Shown: piece after piece, positions 1-11,251 of the stretch
Layout of the letters: each line of letters opens with the position of its first letter
Numbering within the stretch: the stretch's first letter is position 1
Assembly: GCA_026008535.1 (NCBI GenBank)
Contig: BRKX01000004.1
Span: forward strand, 56,738,501-56,802,500
Origin: Perilla frutescens
Taxonomy: Eukaryota > Streptophyta > Magnoliopsida > Lamiales > Lamiaceae
Direction: 5' to 3'
Length of the DNA: 64,000 bases
The notes under the pieces: model-generated
The model's input: the letters and a program-made list of their open reading frames with translations, nothing else
What the model was told of the DNA's origin: nothing
The model's database searches: none
Made by a program: the position numbers and the translations under genes

Positions 1-1115
1 TCTTCTTAATTCTTGTGAAAATTTCAATCATTCTATCTTATTGAGACGGAGAGAGTAGAAAATTCCATCTCCTTCTCACTTTCCCTTTCCATTACAATCG
101 ATGAAGAAATCCAAATTAGACAAATAATTAAAAATAGAACCAGATCTCATTTCTTCTTCATATTTCTTCCTGCAACCCCGTCACCCTCAATCACGCCATG
201 CCGTTTTTGGATATAAGACGACACGTTGGATCTGGATTCCCCCCTTTTTTTCCCACTGTAGCTGCTAGGGGGCCTATTACCGCCGAATACCATTACCTAC
301 CTGTCTATTTTTTGATTATTTTCTGGTTAGGGGGGTGGCAGCGCGATACCCCTAGATCTGCCACTTATTTTGGATTTAGGCTAATATAGAAATTCTGATT
401 CATATCGGTGTGAAGATGCGTAGTTTATGAATGTGCCCCTAAGAGACCAAATCTCCTTATATTAATGTTGGTTTGTACAAATTGTAGTTGGTCTCGGAGT
501 GCTGGAACTTCTTTATGTTTAATCAAAATGGTTATCAATTTAATAACGTAAAGTGTTCACTATTAAAAAAAAAAAAAACTAAAAAAAAAACTCGAACACC
601 ATTTAATCAAAAATTTACTTGAATTCGAAATCACCCCGATACTTGTTGACACGCACGTTAGATATCTTATCACTAATCTAAGAATCTTGAAATAAAACTT
701 GATTAATTAAGTATTAAAAGATATAATTTAGAAGAGGCTGTCACGTGCAAAAAAAAAATACTAGTATTTTTACGTAACATTAATAACTATGAAATATGGC
801 AACCTCGTGCAAGGAAGTGAGCATGACGTTTTTACTTCTCTCTCTCTCTCTCTCCATGATACATCCCCTCTCTACTCTCTAGTCTTTGCATTTTCAATTT
901 GGAACTCGAATTGTCCCCTATCCATCAAACCATACAGCTGTAATAATAATAAATGAGAATTTACTGATTAATTCTTATCCAATATTGTAATTAATATAGA
1001 AATTTATGCATGAAATTAAAGGTGAAAACCAACAATTCCGTGTGATTGACGATTGTTCAGAAATTTTTCATATCAAATTATCAACACATAAATACCACCA
1101 CTCCTTTTATGTAAA
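1..1115. other. Intergenic DNA, left edge of window
   Basis: AT-rich sequence with no supported gene. A CT-rich stretch at 60-180 and a 63-codon open frame at 198-389 are present, but the frame has no recognisable domain and no splice context, so I do not call it. A short CT microsatellite lies at about 838-857. The segment could include the edge of a gene outside the window; nothing here decides that. Confidence 0.5.
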
Positions 1116-2016
1116 CTAGCAGAGAATGCGTGCGTTGCACGCAATTCAACTAATTTGCTTAAATTAATTATTAAAGTTTGAATAATTTTACTGTACTAAA
1201 TTTGAGTAGTCAATTAAAAAAATACATTTCAATATATATATATATATATGTATATCATTTTATAAATATAATAATATCTAAAAATTCTAAATTAATTAAT
1301 AATCAGAAAAATGATATAAACATAAGAGACATAAAGTATAATTAAACTGTAACTATTCTAACACGAACTCGATATTTATAGTCTTTTAATTTGTTTATAT
1401 TTTTGTTGTTTTAATACACACACATATAGGGAGAGGGATGAATGTATCCTTTCTCAACATCCTTTTTTTGCAACAATTCTCAACCTTTGATTGTTGACGT
1501 ATATATGTATTAATATAATTCAAATCTTCTATTCAACAATTTTTATTTTGAAAATACTTTCTAATAAAAATACAAATTTTTAATTAATATAAATTCACAA
1601 AATCTTGCATCATCCATTTTAGAAAGTTTCAGTATAAAGTTAATTAAACTTACTAAAATAATTTAAATAGTTAATGAGTTCAAAATACTATTAATTATAT
1701 GATTTTTTTACTATAATGATAAAACACCTTATCGCACATCAATTAATATAGTTTACCTCAAAAGTAAATTATATTTTTAACCCCTCTATGTTATCAATTA
1801 ATTTATGTATGATATCACGATACACTGAATCAATTGAACTATTTAATTATTACACATGTCGCAAAATATTAACTTTTTTTTGTGTGTATTTTATTCAAAC
1901 ATACATTTAATACTATATTTTTTATTGAAATATAAATGACTACATTGAACAAATAAAACTAAAAATAACTTAACTCAATTAAAATGATTTTGAATGTATA
2001 AATATCATGTGTTTAA

Positions 2017-2020
<4 letters not shown>

Positions 2021-2054
<34 letters not shown>
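2021..2054. repeat. (TA)n microsatellite
   Basis: About 17 uninterrupted TA units inside the Helitron candidate. Confidence 0.9.
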
Positions 2055-2058
<4 letters not shown>

Positions 2059-3202
2059 AACTTTATTATAGTAACATGTGTTACTCAATGATAAAGAAAT
2101 GATAAAAGTTTGGTTAATATTTTTTTGTGATATATTGTGTTCAAGGTTTCATGTTCAATATATTTTTCAAAATGTTATACATTGTTTACAATTTTTTTAA
2201 GAAAAATATAATTTGATTGACAGTTGTAATTGTTGATTCAATGACTAACTAATTTAATTAGTAGTACAATATATATTATTCCTTCCACCCGAGGAGTTTA
2301 ATCATCTCATTCAATCACAACACATAATATATATCATTCTATAAAAAAATCATAATGTATAACACTTGTACATATAACTACGTATTATATTATTGTTCTA
2401 TATTATGTTTAGCTAAATAGTTTGGGAATTTATGTTAAATAATTAGTAGTTCAATCTAAGTGGAAAATATTCAATTCTTCTATTTCGACTCTTTTATCAG
2501 TAATTGGACTATGTTCATTCTCAGTCACATGATTATGGATAGTCAACATAATCCATATTCCAAAAAATTGTGCAGTATTCATTCCTCCCCCAAATATTTA
2601 ATTAACTATTCTTAATTAACTGAATAATCTAATATAAAATATATTATATATAATTATCAAACCAACCAATATTCTAAATTTCTCAAATATAAATTAATAA
2701 GCTAGAAAAACATAACATTTGAACTAAAATTTAAAATTTATTTTTCCAATCAATCATTTATTATTGTAATATTTTAAAAGCAATGTATAAATTTTAAATT
2801 CGTTTAAAGTTGGTGATTTTTTTTACAATTAACCATATTTTTAAAACTTTGTCTAGCAACTTTCAAAATAGAGATCCCAATTTTTTCTACATTAATCAAT
2901 TCTTATATTTATCTTCATCATTGACTTTTTTTAGGTGTTCTTCACATTAATAGATATATTTTCTAATAGTTCAACATATATCATCTACATGTCTTGTTAG
3001 TGCAATCAACATTATCCGGGACCGACAATAAATAAAGAAGTTGAAATTTAGTTTCAATAAATTTAATTGAAACTACTTTTAATCATATGAATGAGAATTA
3101 AAACATAAATTTCAAGGAATAAATTAAAATTTAGCATTTTGGTTGTATATATTATGGAACTTTTTTTTTCAATTTTCTTTCATACCATATAACATGATTC
3201 AG

Positions 3203-3204
<2 letters not shown>

Positions 3205-3238
<34 letters not shown>
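3205..3238. repeat. (CA)n microsatellite
   Basis: About 17 CA units inside the Helitron candidate. Confidence 0.9.
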
Positions 3239-3241
<3 letters not shown>

Positions 3242-4521
3242 TAGTTGCAACATCTAAAATTACACGTTTTCTATTAAAAACTACTTAAATAGCTTATATT
3301 AAATGAATCAAATCACTGATTGAATGTCATTATAATTGATTCTCTTATCTTTTTTCCACACATTAATGATTAATGAAGATGTAATTCTTGAATATTGACT
3401 GATAACTTCTTAAGAATAATGAGGTTAGTTTATAATCTTTCCATAAATTTAAGTTTTTATTTTTCAATCTCTTCATTGGGATGTAATATGTATAAACTAT
3501 ACAATAGTACAATTCTATTGAAATAATATTTAAATTATAAAATATAATATATTATATGTGGAGAATTAATTATATATATTATGTTTTTTTTTCTTGTTTG
3601 ATATGACTAATATGATGCAGAAATAATTGGTGGGGGAATTAATTGATGTGGATGAAGAATTGTAATAGTACAATACTATTGAAATAAATATAATATACTA
3701 CGGGTGAATAATTAAATATAGAATGATTGATGGAAAAGAAATTCTTGATTTTTTTGATAGATAACTTCTCAAGTATTATCGACTTAGTTTATAATCTTTC
3801 TATAAATTCAAGCTTTTATTTTTCAATCTCTTCATTTGGATGTAATTTATGTAGACGATGTAATTGATGGAGAATTAATTATGTGTGAGTGAAAAATTAT
3901 AATACTACAATTCTATTGAATTAATTATCTAATATATTATATTATTGTGGGATTATACTTTTTATTTTCTTTCTTGTTTGTTGTGGTTGATATGATAGAG
4001 AAATAATTGGTGGAAAATTAATATGATGTGGATATATAAAGAATTGAAAGAGTACAATATGTTGTTGAAATAAATATAATATATTATATTGAATAATTAA
4101 TTATATATTATAGTATATTACTATTTTACCCGTAAATTAAGTGCATATTATGGATATAATAGACAAATCATATTTTGTAAGAAATTAAATAAATATAATA
4201 TATTATATTTACAACTAATTATTTTTAATATTTTATATTAGGGATAATTTTATATAGTAGAGTTCAATTATAACAAAACTATTTAAATAAATATAATATA
4301 TTATATTTACAAAAAAATTATAATATATTATATTACTTTTTTATCCTGAAATTAAGTGCAAATTGTGGACATAATAGGCAAATCATATTTTGTAAGAAAC
4401 ATTCACACTTTTTATATAGGTATAGATCTAAACCTCAAATTTTTATTAAATATATGGTGTAAGATGAGTTCTTAATTCTCACGCTAGAATTAGTTTACAT
4501 TATACCATATATATATATATA

Positions 4522-4771
4522 TTGGGTTTAGGTGAGAAAAGATCTTGGTGTGAGAAATGAGAAAAATGCTTATCGTATTGTATTTTATTACTTAATTGCC
4601 ATAATTTTATTACTTAAATACTTTATTGCTTAATTGCTATAATTTCATTGCACACGTGTGACAAAATAAATATGCAATAAAATTATACCTATTAAACAAT
4701 AAATTACAATACGAAAAACATTTTCTTATTTCTCACACCAATAAATATTTGTCATCTGAACCAAAATCTAC
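4522..4771. mobile_element. MITE with long inverted arms
   Basis: About 250 bp bounded by imperfect inverted arms of roughly 75 bases. The left arm contains GGTGTGAGAAATGAGAAAAA (from about 4548). The right arm carries its complement in CTTATTTCTCACACC (to about 4740), and the pairing runs on through TCGTATTGTA on each side. There is no coding capacity. The left flank is a TA run and the right flank a GCGCGCGTGTGTGTG run, so a target duplication cannot be read. The superfamily is not assigned. Confidence 0.6.
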
Positions 4772-5818
4772 GTGCGCGCGCGTGTGTGTGTAACACTTCT
4801 CGTTAAAAAAGTAATCAATGCTAAGCAGACCCAAGGTGAATTTGTCTTAACTAAGCTAGCAACAAAATATCTATATTGCCTTCTTCGGAAAAGTGATTTT
4901 TTTTTATTTGACACGGTCCCCCATATTATTTGCACCTTATATGCTTCTATGGGTAAAGTATTTTGACCTATTCTTATGGCTATATATATGTTGTTATTTT
5001 TCTTTATGGCCGATGGTTTCTATATATAGGAAATAATTTACATACAAATGATATGCGGAGTGCAGATGACGACGTAGTAGACCTAAAAGACATCAGTAAA
5101 ATTCAAAGTTATGAACCACAAGTTCGCTCATTTTACCTATAAGAAATCAGTACTAGTGGGATCACAAATACTAGGCCACAGTTGCTACTGAATTTATCTT
5201 TAGACTACAGCTCTACGAGGGGACTTTATCCTTCATTCTCCTTCAAATTCTTCATCGTCTATCATTTTTTGAGCTAATTTTATTTAAGTCACTATCTTTA
5301 ATTGGATCTGTATATTTAACATAACGTTACAAAATTTTCAATGATAACAAAAAATATTTATTTTTATTTTCAATTCAAATCATCGATCATAATTCTGATA
5401 ATTAGATGACCTAGAATCATTGTAGTTTAGGAGAAGGGGCATGGTCGGCATTTGATCAATCACCAATGTTCTGTTTGGTGACTTAAATTGTAAAAGATAA
5501 AATAAAAATAATCTGTAACAGTACAATTTCTGATAAAAAAAAAAATGTCTCAATTTTGCAAATTCAATTCAAAGGCCTTCAAAATTTTCGTAGATTTGGC
5601 GATGATTAATATATTAATACAATATTCACCTACTCAAGACGCAAAGCTCTCACTCTTGACTCCTCAATTTCTTTTTAAAATACTTTTTAATCAGTAAACT
5701 CTAACGAAAATTCAATGCATTTACTACGCTTTGCTGTCCCTTTTCAAATTCTACATATAGCCCAGCAAGGCTTCAGCTATACTTAACTCTCTCTCTCTCT
5801 CTCTCCTAAAGAAACCTC
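4772..5818. other. Upstream region of the calmodulin-like gene
   Basis: About 1 kb without a gene, AT-rich. A CT repeat (about 5788-5806) lies just before the start codon and probably belongs to the 5' untranslated region. The only TATA-like string nearby is ACATATAGC around 5753, which is weak. Confidence 0.5.
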
Positions 5819-6896
5819 ATGGCTGATATACTGAACCAAGAGCAAATTGTTGAATTCCAGGAAGCCTTCAGTCTGTTCGACAAAGATGGAGATGGTCTGT
5901 TCATTTTCTTGTTTTATGCATTCATTCTCTCTCTCTCTCTCTCTCTCTTGACGTTTGAACAAACTGCAGGTTGCATCACCATAGAAGAATTGGCCACAGT
6001 GATCAGGTCTTTGGATCAAAATCCAACTGAGGAAGAGCTCCACGACATGATCAATGAAGTCGATATCGACGGAAACGGAACCATAGAATTCGCTGAGTTC
6101 TTGAACCTTATGGCCAAGAAAATGAAGGTTTGGCCTCAAAAACTCACTCTTGCATGATCAAGAATTTGCTTCTTTTTTTTTTTCTTGTGTTTTTATGGAG
6201 TGTGTGTGATTTTTATCAGGAAACTGATGCAGAGGAAGAGCTTAAAGAAGCTTTCAAAGTGTTTGACAAAGATCAAAATGGTTACATCTCAGCTAGTGAG
6301 GTAAAACTCGTGAAATCAAATACGAGATTGAAACAGGGCAAGAAATAATCTCAAGAATTCCTTCTACATTTTTACCCTGTTTGAAAAAAAATAATCTTTA
6401 ATTTGACAACTAAGAAATCTCATCCTTACTATTATTGTACTTCTATATGTACCCTTATGTACTGGTTTGACCAAATCAAATATAAAAAAATGAAAAAAAT
6501 AATAATACAAAATACCAAGACCATATATATGTTAATTATTTATATATGCACTTCTAAATTGCACTACTTGTAACATTTCATAAGTGTCATTTAAATATTT
6601 GAACATGCAATTAGATCTATTAGTTCACTGTGATTTACATATTTCCTACAGTTGTTAGCCAGATTCATTTGTCAATTAGCTTTACGTATTAAATTTCAAA
6701 CAGACAGAATTTCTGGGAAATTTTTTGACATATTATTGAATTTTATAATTCATGGCAGCTTCGGCACGTGATGATCAATCTAGGTGAGAAATTGACAGAT
6801 GAAGAGGTGGAACAGATGATTAGGGAGGCTGATTTGGATGGTGATGGACAAGTTGATTACGATGAATTTGTGAAGATGATGATGACTATTGGATAG
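5819..6896 (+). CDS. CML11: Calmodulin-like protein, CML8/CML11 type
   Basis: Four exons: 5819-5894, 5970-6127, 6220-6300 and 6759-6896, all with GT-AG introns, giving 150 residues. The protein has four complete EF-hand loops: [36 protein letters not shown] and [12 protein letters not shown]. Each has acidic residues at positions 1, 3 and 12 and glycine at 6, so all four should bind calcium. The family is cytosolic or nuclear calcium sensors that bind and regulate target proteins; specific targets cannot be read here. Intron 1 falls after the first base of a glycine codon in EF loop 1, the conserved calmodulin intron position. Length and the [15 protein letters not shown] and NLMAKKMK stretches point to CML8/CML11 rather than true calmodulin (149 residues, more conserved). 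CML11 rather than CML8 is inferred from neighbouring genes. Intron 1 is 75 bases, in frame and without a stop, so unspliced RNA would encode an insertion within EF loop 1. The gene is convergent with the next one. Confidence 0.93.
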
Positions 6897-7382
6897 AATT
6901 ATCACACACCTCCATTTTATTTTTATCTAAGTTTTAGTATTCTGTTCAAATTATTTCATTGTTGTTGATCAAGATTAGGATCTCATAGTTATCTTGAAGA
7001 AGAAATTCAAGATAATCTTGCTGTCCAAATAGATTGTTTTGTTGATTATATTCTTTCAAATTTTTAGTTCAAATGAAGAAAAAAAATTTGTATCTTCAGA
7101 GAATGTTGCAAAATCATTGTATATGTAAAAAGAAAGACATGTTACAATCATTGCCACTATTCAAACTGCAATCATCTGTTTGTTTCTCCAAGCAGTTAAG
7201 AATCTTTCCAAACAAGAAAACGAACTCAAAAGAAAGAAAAAAAAAAAAAAGGAAGTAAAATCAGACAGAGATGAATGTTTTCCTCTCAAAAACCTTAAAA
7301 ATCTGGAAGAAGAGACGAACCCGAAAATGATCATGCAAAGAAAGCTCAGTAAGTAGTATTTTTTTATGCAAGAAGCTGCCTC

Positions 7383-9058
7383 TCAGCTGATGGCTGCGGT
7401 GCAGCAAATGCAGGTAGTGAAAAGGGAAGACCTCGGTTTTCGCTTGCTGTTTACTTTTGGTGAGATTGTAGCTTCATCATCTCTTGATGGTGAGGCCGTT
7501 GAGCCATTTTTGTGAGTTTCTTTTGTGATAGCATTGGCATTTTCAGAGTTGCTTCTTTCCATTCGAATTGTCTTCTCTTCTACTTGGACAGATTCAAACT
7601 GCAATGGCTTCTTTAGGAACTCTGTCTGAACGCTTCTGTTTTGAAACCTTATATTTGAGCAGCTGGAGAGGCTTCTCCTTGCTGTCTTTTCCTGATATAG
7701 CAGTGGAGTTTGATCAGATTCCTCAGACCTGGTGTCGAAAGCTAGCCCAAAATCGAAGCTTGGTGACTTTCTAAGCTCAACTGCAGCTTCTGTAAAGCTT
7801 GGATTTGATTCTGTATCGAGCATTTTTACACCAGCACCCGCCTTAGATTCACTGTCATCACAGTATTGAGTTTCAGCCTCTTCTGTTTTGCTGGAAAGGC
7901 GTAGTGTGTTGATTTCTGTTGAAGATTGCAGCTCTACTACACATTTCTCAGTAGTTTCACTCTCATTTTCTGTAGCAGATGGCTCACTCTCCCGATGAAG
8001 AGCCTTTTCAAGCATATTTTGATCAGTTGGCTCGTTGTCTTCGTGTTTCTCTGCATCATCAAGAAGATCGGACTTGATCATATCTGTTGGATCACTAGTG
8101 CTTTTGATCAAGAACTTGTTGATTTCTTGATCAGACGGCTGATGTTGGTCCACACAGCTTGTGTTATTAGCATCAGCATTGCCTAATTCATGCACCATTG
8201 GTTTCTCTTCATTATCAAGAGCCAGACACTCATTTTCACTCTCATTTGCTGCTGTAGATGAGTCTGGCAAACTAATTGTTGCAGCACCATTGACACTATT
8301 AGAGGAATTGCTCTGCTCTTCTAGAGGAGGATCGTCGTCTCTTTCAAGCTCTTCCTTATGTGCACACGCTTCTAATAACACACCTTCAACAGAAACCATA
8401 TCATGATCATCAACCTCTAAAGTCTCCTTCACCAACATAATCTGATCTTCTTGAATATCTGAAGTTGAATCCACAGCTTCATGAGATGTATCTGTTGAGG
8501 GTTTAGAACTTTTGCATCAAGATTAGTTTTATTTTATTTTATTGTGAGAAAATGAAAGTAACCTTTTAAGGTGCATGGTTGGTCTAGCTCTTCATCACTT
8601 AACTTGGATGCTCCTTCCCCCAAATTCGAGTCGTTCGTGCTGATATCTATCACAGCATCAGAGCCCTCAACAGATCCCTTGTGATCCTCAATATCTGCTA
8701 AAGATTAAGACATCTCAAAAATGCTGCAGGCCTAGTTAGAAAATCATAAATGACAGCAAAGTGCAAGAATCTTGATTTACTTACCCTTATAATCAGATAC
8801 TAATATTTCAACAGAGGGAATTTTGTCACCTTCAGCATCTTGTGCATCTGCATTTGCATCTTCCTCTTGAATCAATATCTGGTCCTGTTCTGTCACATCA
8901 TCGGGTGGATTAACAGCTACCACGCTATCTGATGCCTTGTTCGTGCCTTTCTCCTCCTCTATGAAACGACAAAATCAAGATCAAGAACCGCAGTTTCAAC
9001 AAGAAAACAATCACCATTGCACCATACCTACTATCCCTGATGTATTTTGATTCCCCAT
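7383..9058 (-). CDS. Unrecognised acidic protein, possibly lipid-anchored
   Basis: Coding exons on the minus strand: 9058-9028, 8928-8785, 8694-8563 and 8491-7383. The total of 1416 bases gives 471 residues. All three introns are phase 1 and each downstream exon opens by completing an Asp codon (CAG|AT), a regular pattern that supports the model. The exact 5' end of exon 2 is the least certain junction. A further intron before the ATG (acceptor near 9070) is likely. The start MGNQNTSG fits the N-myristoylation consensus (Gly2, Thr6). Most of the protein is acidic, rich in Glu, Asp, Ser and Asn, low in hydrophobics and probably disordered. Near the C-terminus a more ordered stretch contains SPSFDFGLAFDTR and SDQTPLLYQ, then a basic KRKPR cluster and the cysteine-rich end TTCICCTAAIS. 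Acylation at both ends would place it on a membrane; this is inference. I do not recognise the family and assign no function. Confidence 0.7.
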
Positions 9059-11251
9059 CTATTGTTGTTTTTTGACTGTTCTATCCCTGCAAATGAGGCA
9101 ACTTCAACTAACTGCATCAACCAGTATGCAAGAACTCAGACAATGATGATAAGATTTTAACATGTTAATAACTAGGAATATTTACAAAGACTGCTTTAAT
9201 GCAGCATCAAAATTTGGCAGTGCCAGAGTGTTGGTACTTGATTAGTACAACCACTTTTGCTTATGTTTGCTTAAAGCAAAAGAATTTAAATTTGTTTTCT
9301 GCAACTTTTGTCACATATTTGAAGTGCAAAAAAATGCTGAATTGGACCACTTCAACATTGCTGCAAAGTTCTTTCTCTGACATTGATATTCTGCTATGAT
9401 GAATCTTGAGTTTAAGTAAGTAAAGTTCATGTAAAAAGTGGATGAATTGGGCTATAAGATAATGTTGTCTAGGTCCCAAGACAACTGTGATATTTAAGGA
9501 TTAATATATTTATGTCTGTGTGCGCATCTTTTTCCTAGCCAGCCACATTCCAGGAGTTGAACAAACAGAAAGTATACAACTACAGGTTGAATATGGAATA
9601 TGGAGGCTTCTTGTTCTGTTTTTCAGGGACAAGAGATTGTCACCCTACTCATTGTATCGGAATTGGAGTTGGGATTTTCTATTTCTTATCGTGCATTTCA
9701 TTTCATCAGTGCATGTCACGTGCATGATGTTAATTTGAAGAAGGAGTAAAGGAAGACCGGAAACAAGATATGTGATAGACTATTTCTTAGAGGAGCCTAA
9801 ATTGCATCTGGACCAGCCTAGTGAAGAAACTTTTTTGAATGGCTAATTGGTTTTGAATATCTTAGAAGTTAGAATTAATATTCAAGGATTAAGACACTGG
9901 ATTAGTGAATGAAATGATTGTAGCCAATATTTGGAAATTCTTTCTAAGGAATAAATCTTCTTCTTTATAAAGTTCTGCAAATGATGGAACCAAAATTATG
10001 CCGCCAATAAAGCTTTGGAAATTGTGGGACTATTCATAAGTTTTTCTTGGTGGTAAAGCTTGGGGTGGCCTAATTAAAGCTCATCATAATTAAATGCCCA
10101 ATACTTTTATAAAAGATTCTTGGTTTTATTATATTTCATTTTTTTTTTGTTTAATCCGTCGAGGGAAATGCACATAAAAATTATTTTATAATATGTATTT
10201 GTAAAATAAAATCTCGTGGATCAGATCCCATGTGTCCAACCATATTACATTTTGTGCGCCATAACTAGTGTTTTGATTTTTTTTTTGATTTTTTTTTTAA
10301 TATATCATAATGGGGGAAGGATGAAACCTAAATTAAATTAAATCATAATAAATTAAAATTAAACAAAAAAAAATTAGGTTTGGCATGGGAGATGCCATAG
10401 AGAATATAGCAGTGATCTGGTGTGAAAATTTCGATTATTTTGGCCTGAGGTAATTTCAGCCGAAGTGAATGAGATGCCCAAAATATCAAGGTGGTTTTTT
10501 AAAATAAACTATTTTCTTTTTTTAATCTTAAAAAAATGTTAATAATTATCATATTAAAAAATGATTGATGTTTAAATTGCTAGTAATTTTTTAGTAAGCT
10601 TTTAATAATTATAATTCTCATAGTAACAGTTCAATTTCTAACAAGTGCATCTAATTATTAATTATTAATATTTATGCTTTCACTTGACTTTGCCTCTCTT
10701 CTAAATAACGTATTTACTTAGTGAATTATTGATGCATTCGTTACATTGCTGGTATATTTACATAATGAAGATTATACGTATAAATGGACAAATGGATAAT
10801 GAAAATTAAAGTCTAAATGTATAAATAACATATCGCATCTTGAGCCTCAATCTCAATCTCAAAGTCAAAATATGAAAGGGGAAAAAAATGTTAACCAAAA
10901 ACCGAACCAAATTAAAAAAAAAAAAAAAACTCTAAAAATGTATTCGGTTTTTGGTTCTCAATTTAGGTGAACCGAACCGAAACCAGCACCTCAACTTGTT
11001 CAACTCTTGTTCTGATCTCTTGAAGAATTGCATATATATCTACAGCAAACTCAAATCTTCAAATTCTTGGGAAAAATCACAGTATGGTACAATGTTACTA
11101 TCTGAAGAGGCAATCATGGTACTATGTTACACTGAGGCAAAGAGTTTTGCCAGACATGCCCATTATTCAACCACATAAATTTTCCATCATTCGAGTTTTG
11201 ATGAAATCACACATACGATAGTGATACAGATGGAGATGCGAGGATATAAGT
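9059..11251. other. Intergenic region between two minus-strand genes
   Basis: About 2.2 kb. The left part is the upstream and 5' leader region of the acidic-protein gene. The right part leads to the 3' end of the ATP sulfurylase gene. Open frames at 9199-9399, 9520-9738 and 10951-11178 are short and show no domain. A hAT-like fragment sits near 10880-10990. Nothing else is supported. Confidence 0.5.
10880..10990. mobile_element. hAT-like MITE remnant
   Basis: Inverted motifs AACCAAAAACCGAACCAAAT and ATTCGGTTTTTGGTTC flank a poly-A run, followed by GAACCGAACCG. This CGAACCG-rich palindromic composition is typical of small non-autonomous hAT elements in plants, and a similar fragment occurs at 61250-61435. 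Ends and target duplication are not resolved. Confidence 0.35.

Larger units (their letters stand above)
1116..4426 (-). mobile_element. Non-autonomous Helitron candidate
   Basis: On the minus strand the element starts with TC (TCTATACCTATATAAAAAG, from 4426) directly after an A. It ends with CTAG (1119-1116) directly before a T. A perfect hairpin, GCGTGC-AAC-GCACGC, lies about 8 bases before the CTAG. A 5' TC, a 3' hairpin followed by CTRR and insertion between A and T are the defining marks of Helitrons. The interior (3.3 kb) has no Rep/helicase frame. It is very AT-rich and built partly of internal repeats: an approximately 85-bp block near 3405-3487 recurs at 3765-3850, and a block near 4133-4180 recurs at 4350-4400. 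Microsatellites (TA at 2021-2054, CA at 3205-3238) lie inside it. Confidence 0.65.

Noticed and set aside
198..389. 63-codon frame at the left edge
   Set aside because: No domain, no upstream promoter or splice signals, and an odd composition.
5819..6157. 112-codon calmodulin-like frame read through intron 1
   Set aside because: It includes a spliceable GT-AG intron in EF loop 1; kept only as a retained-intron possibility.
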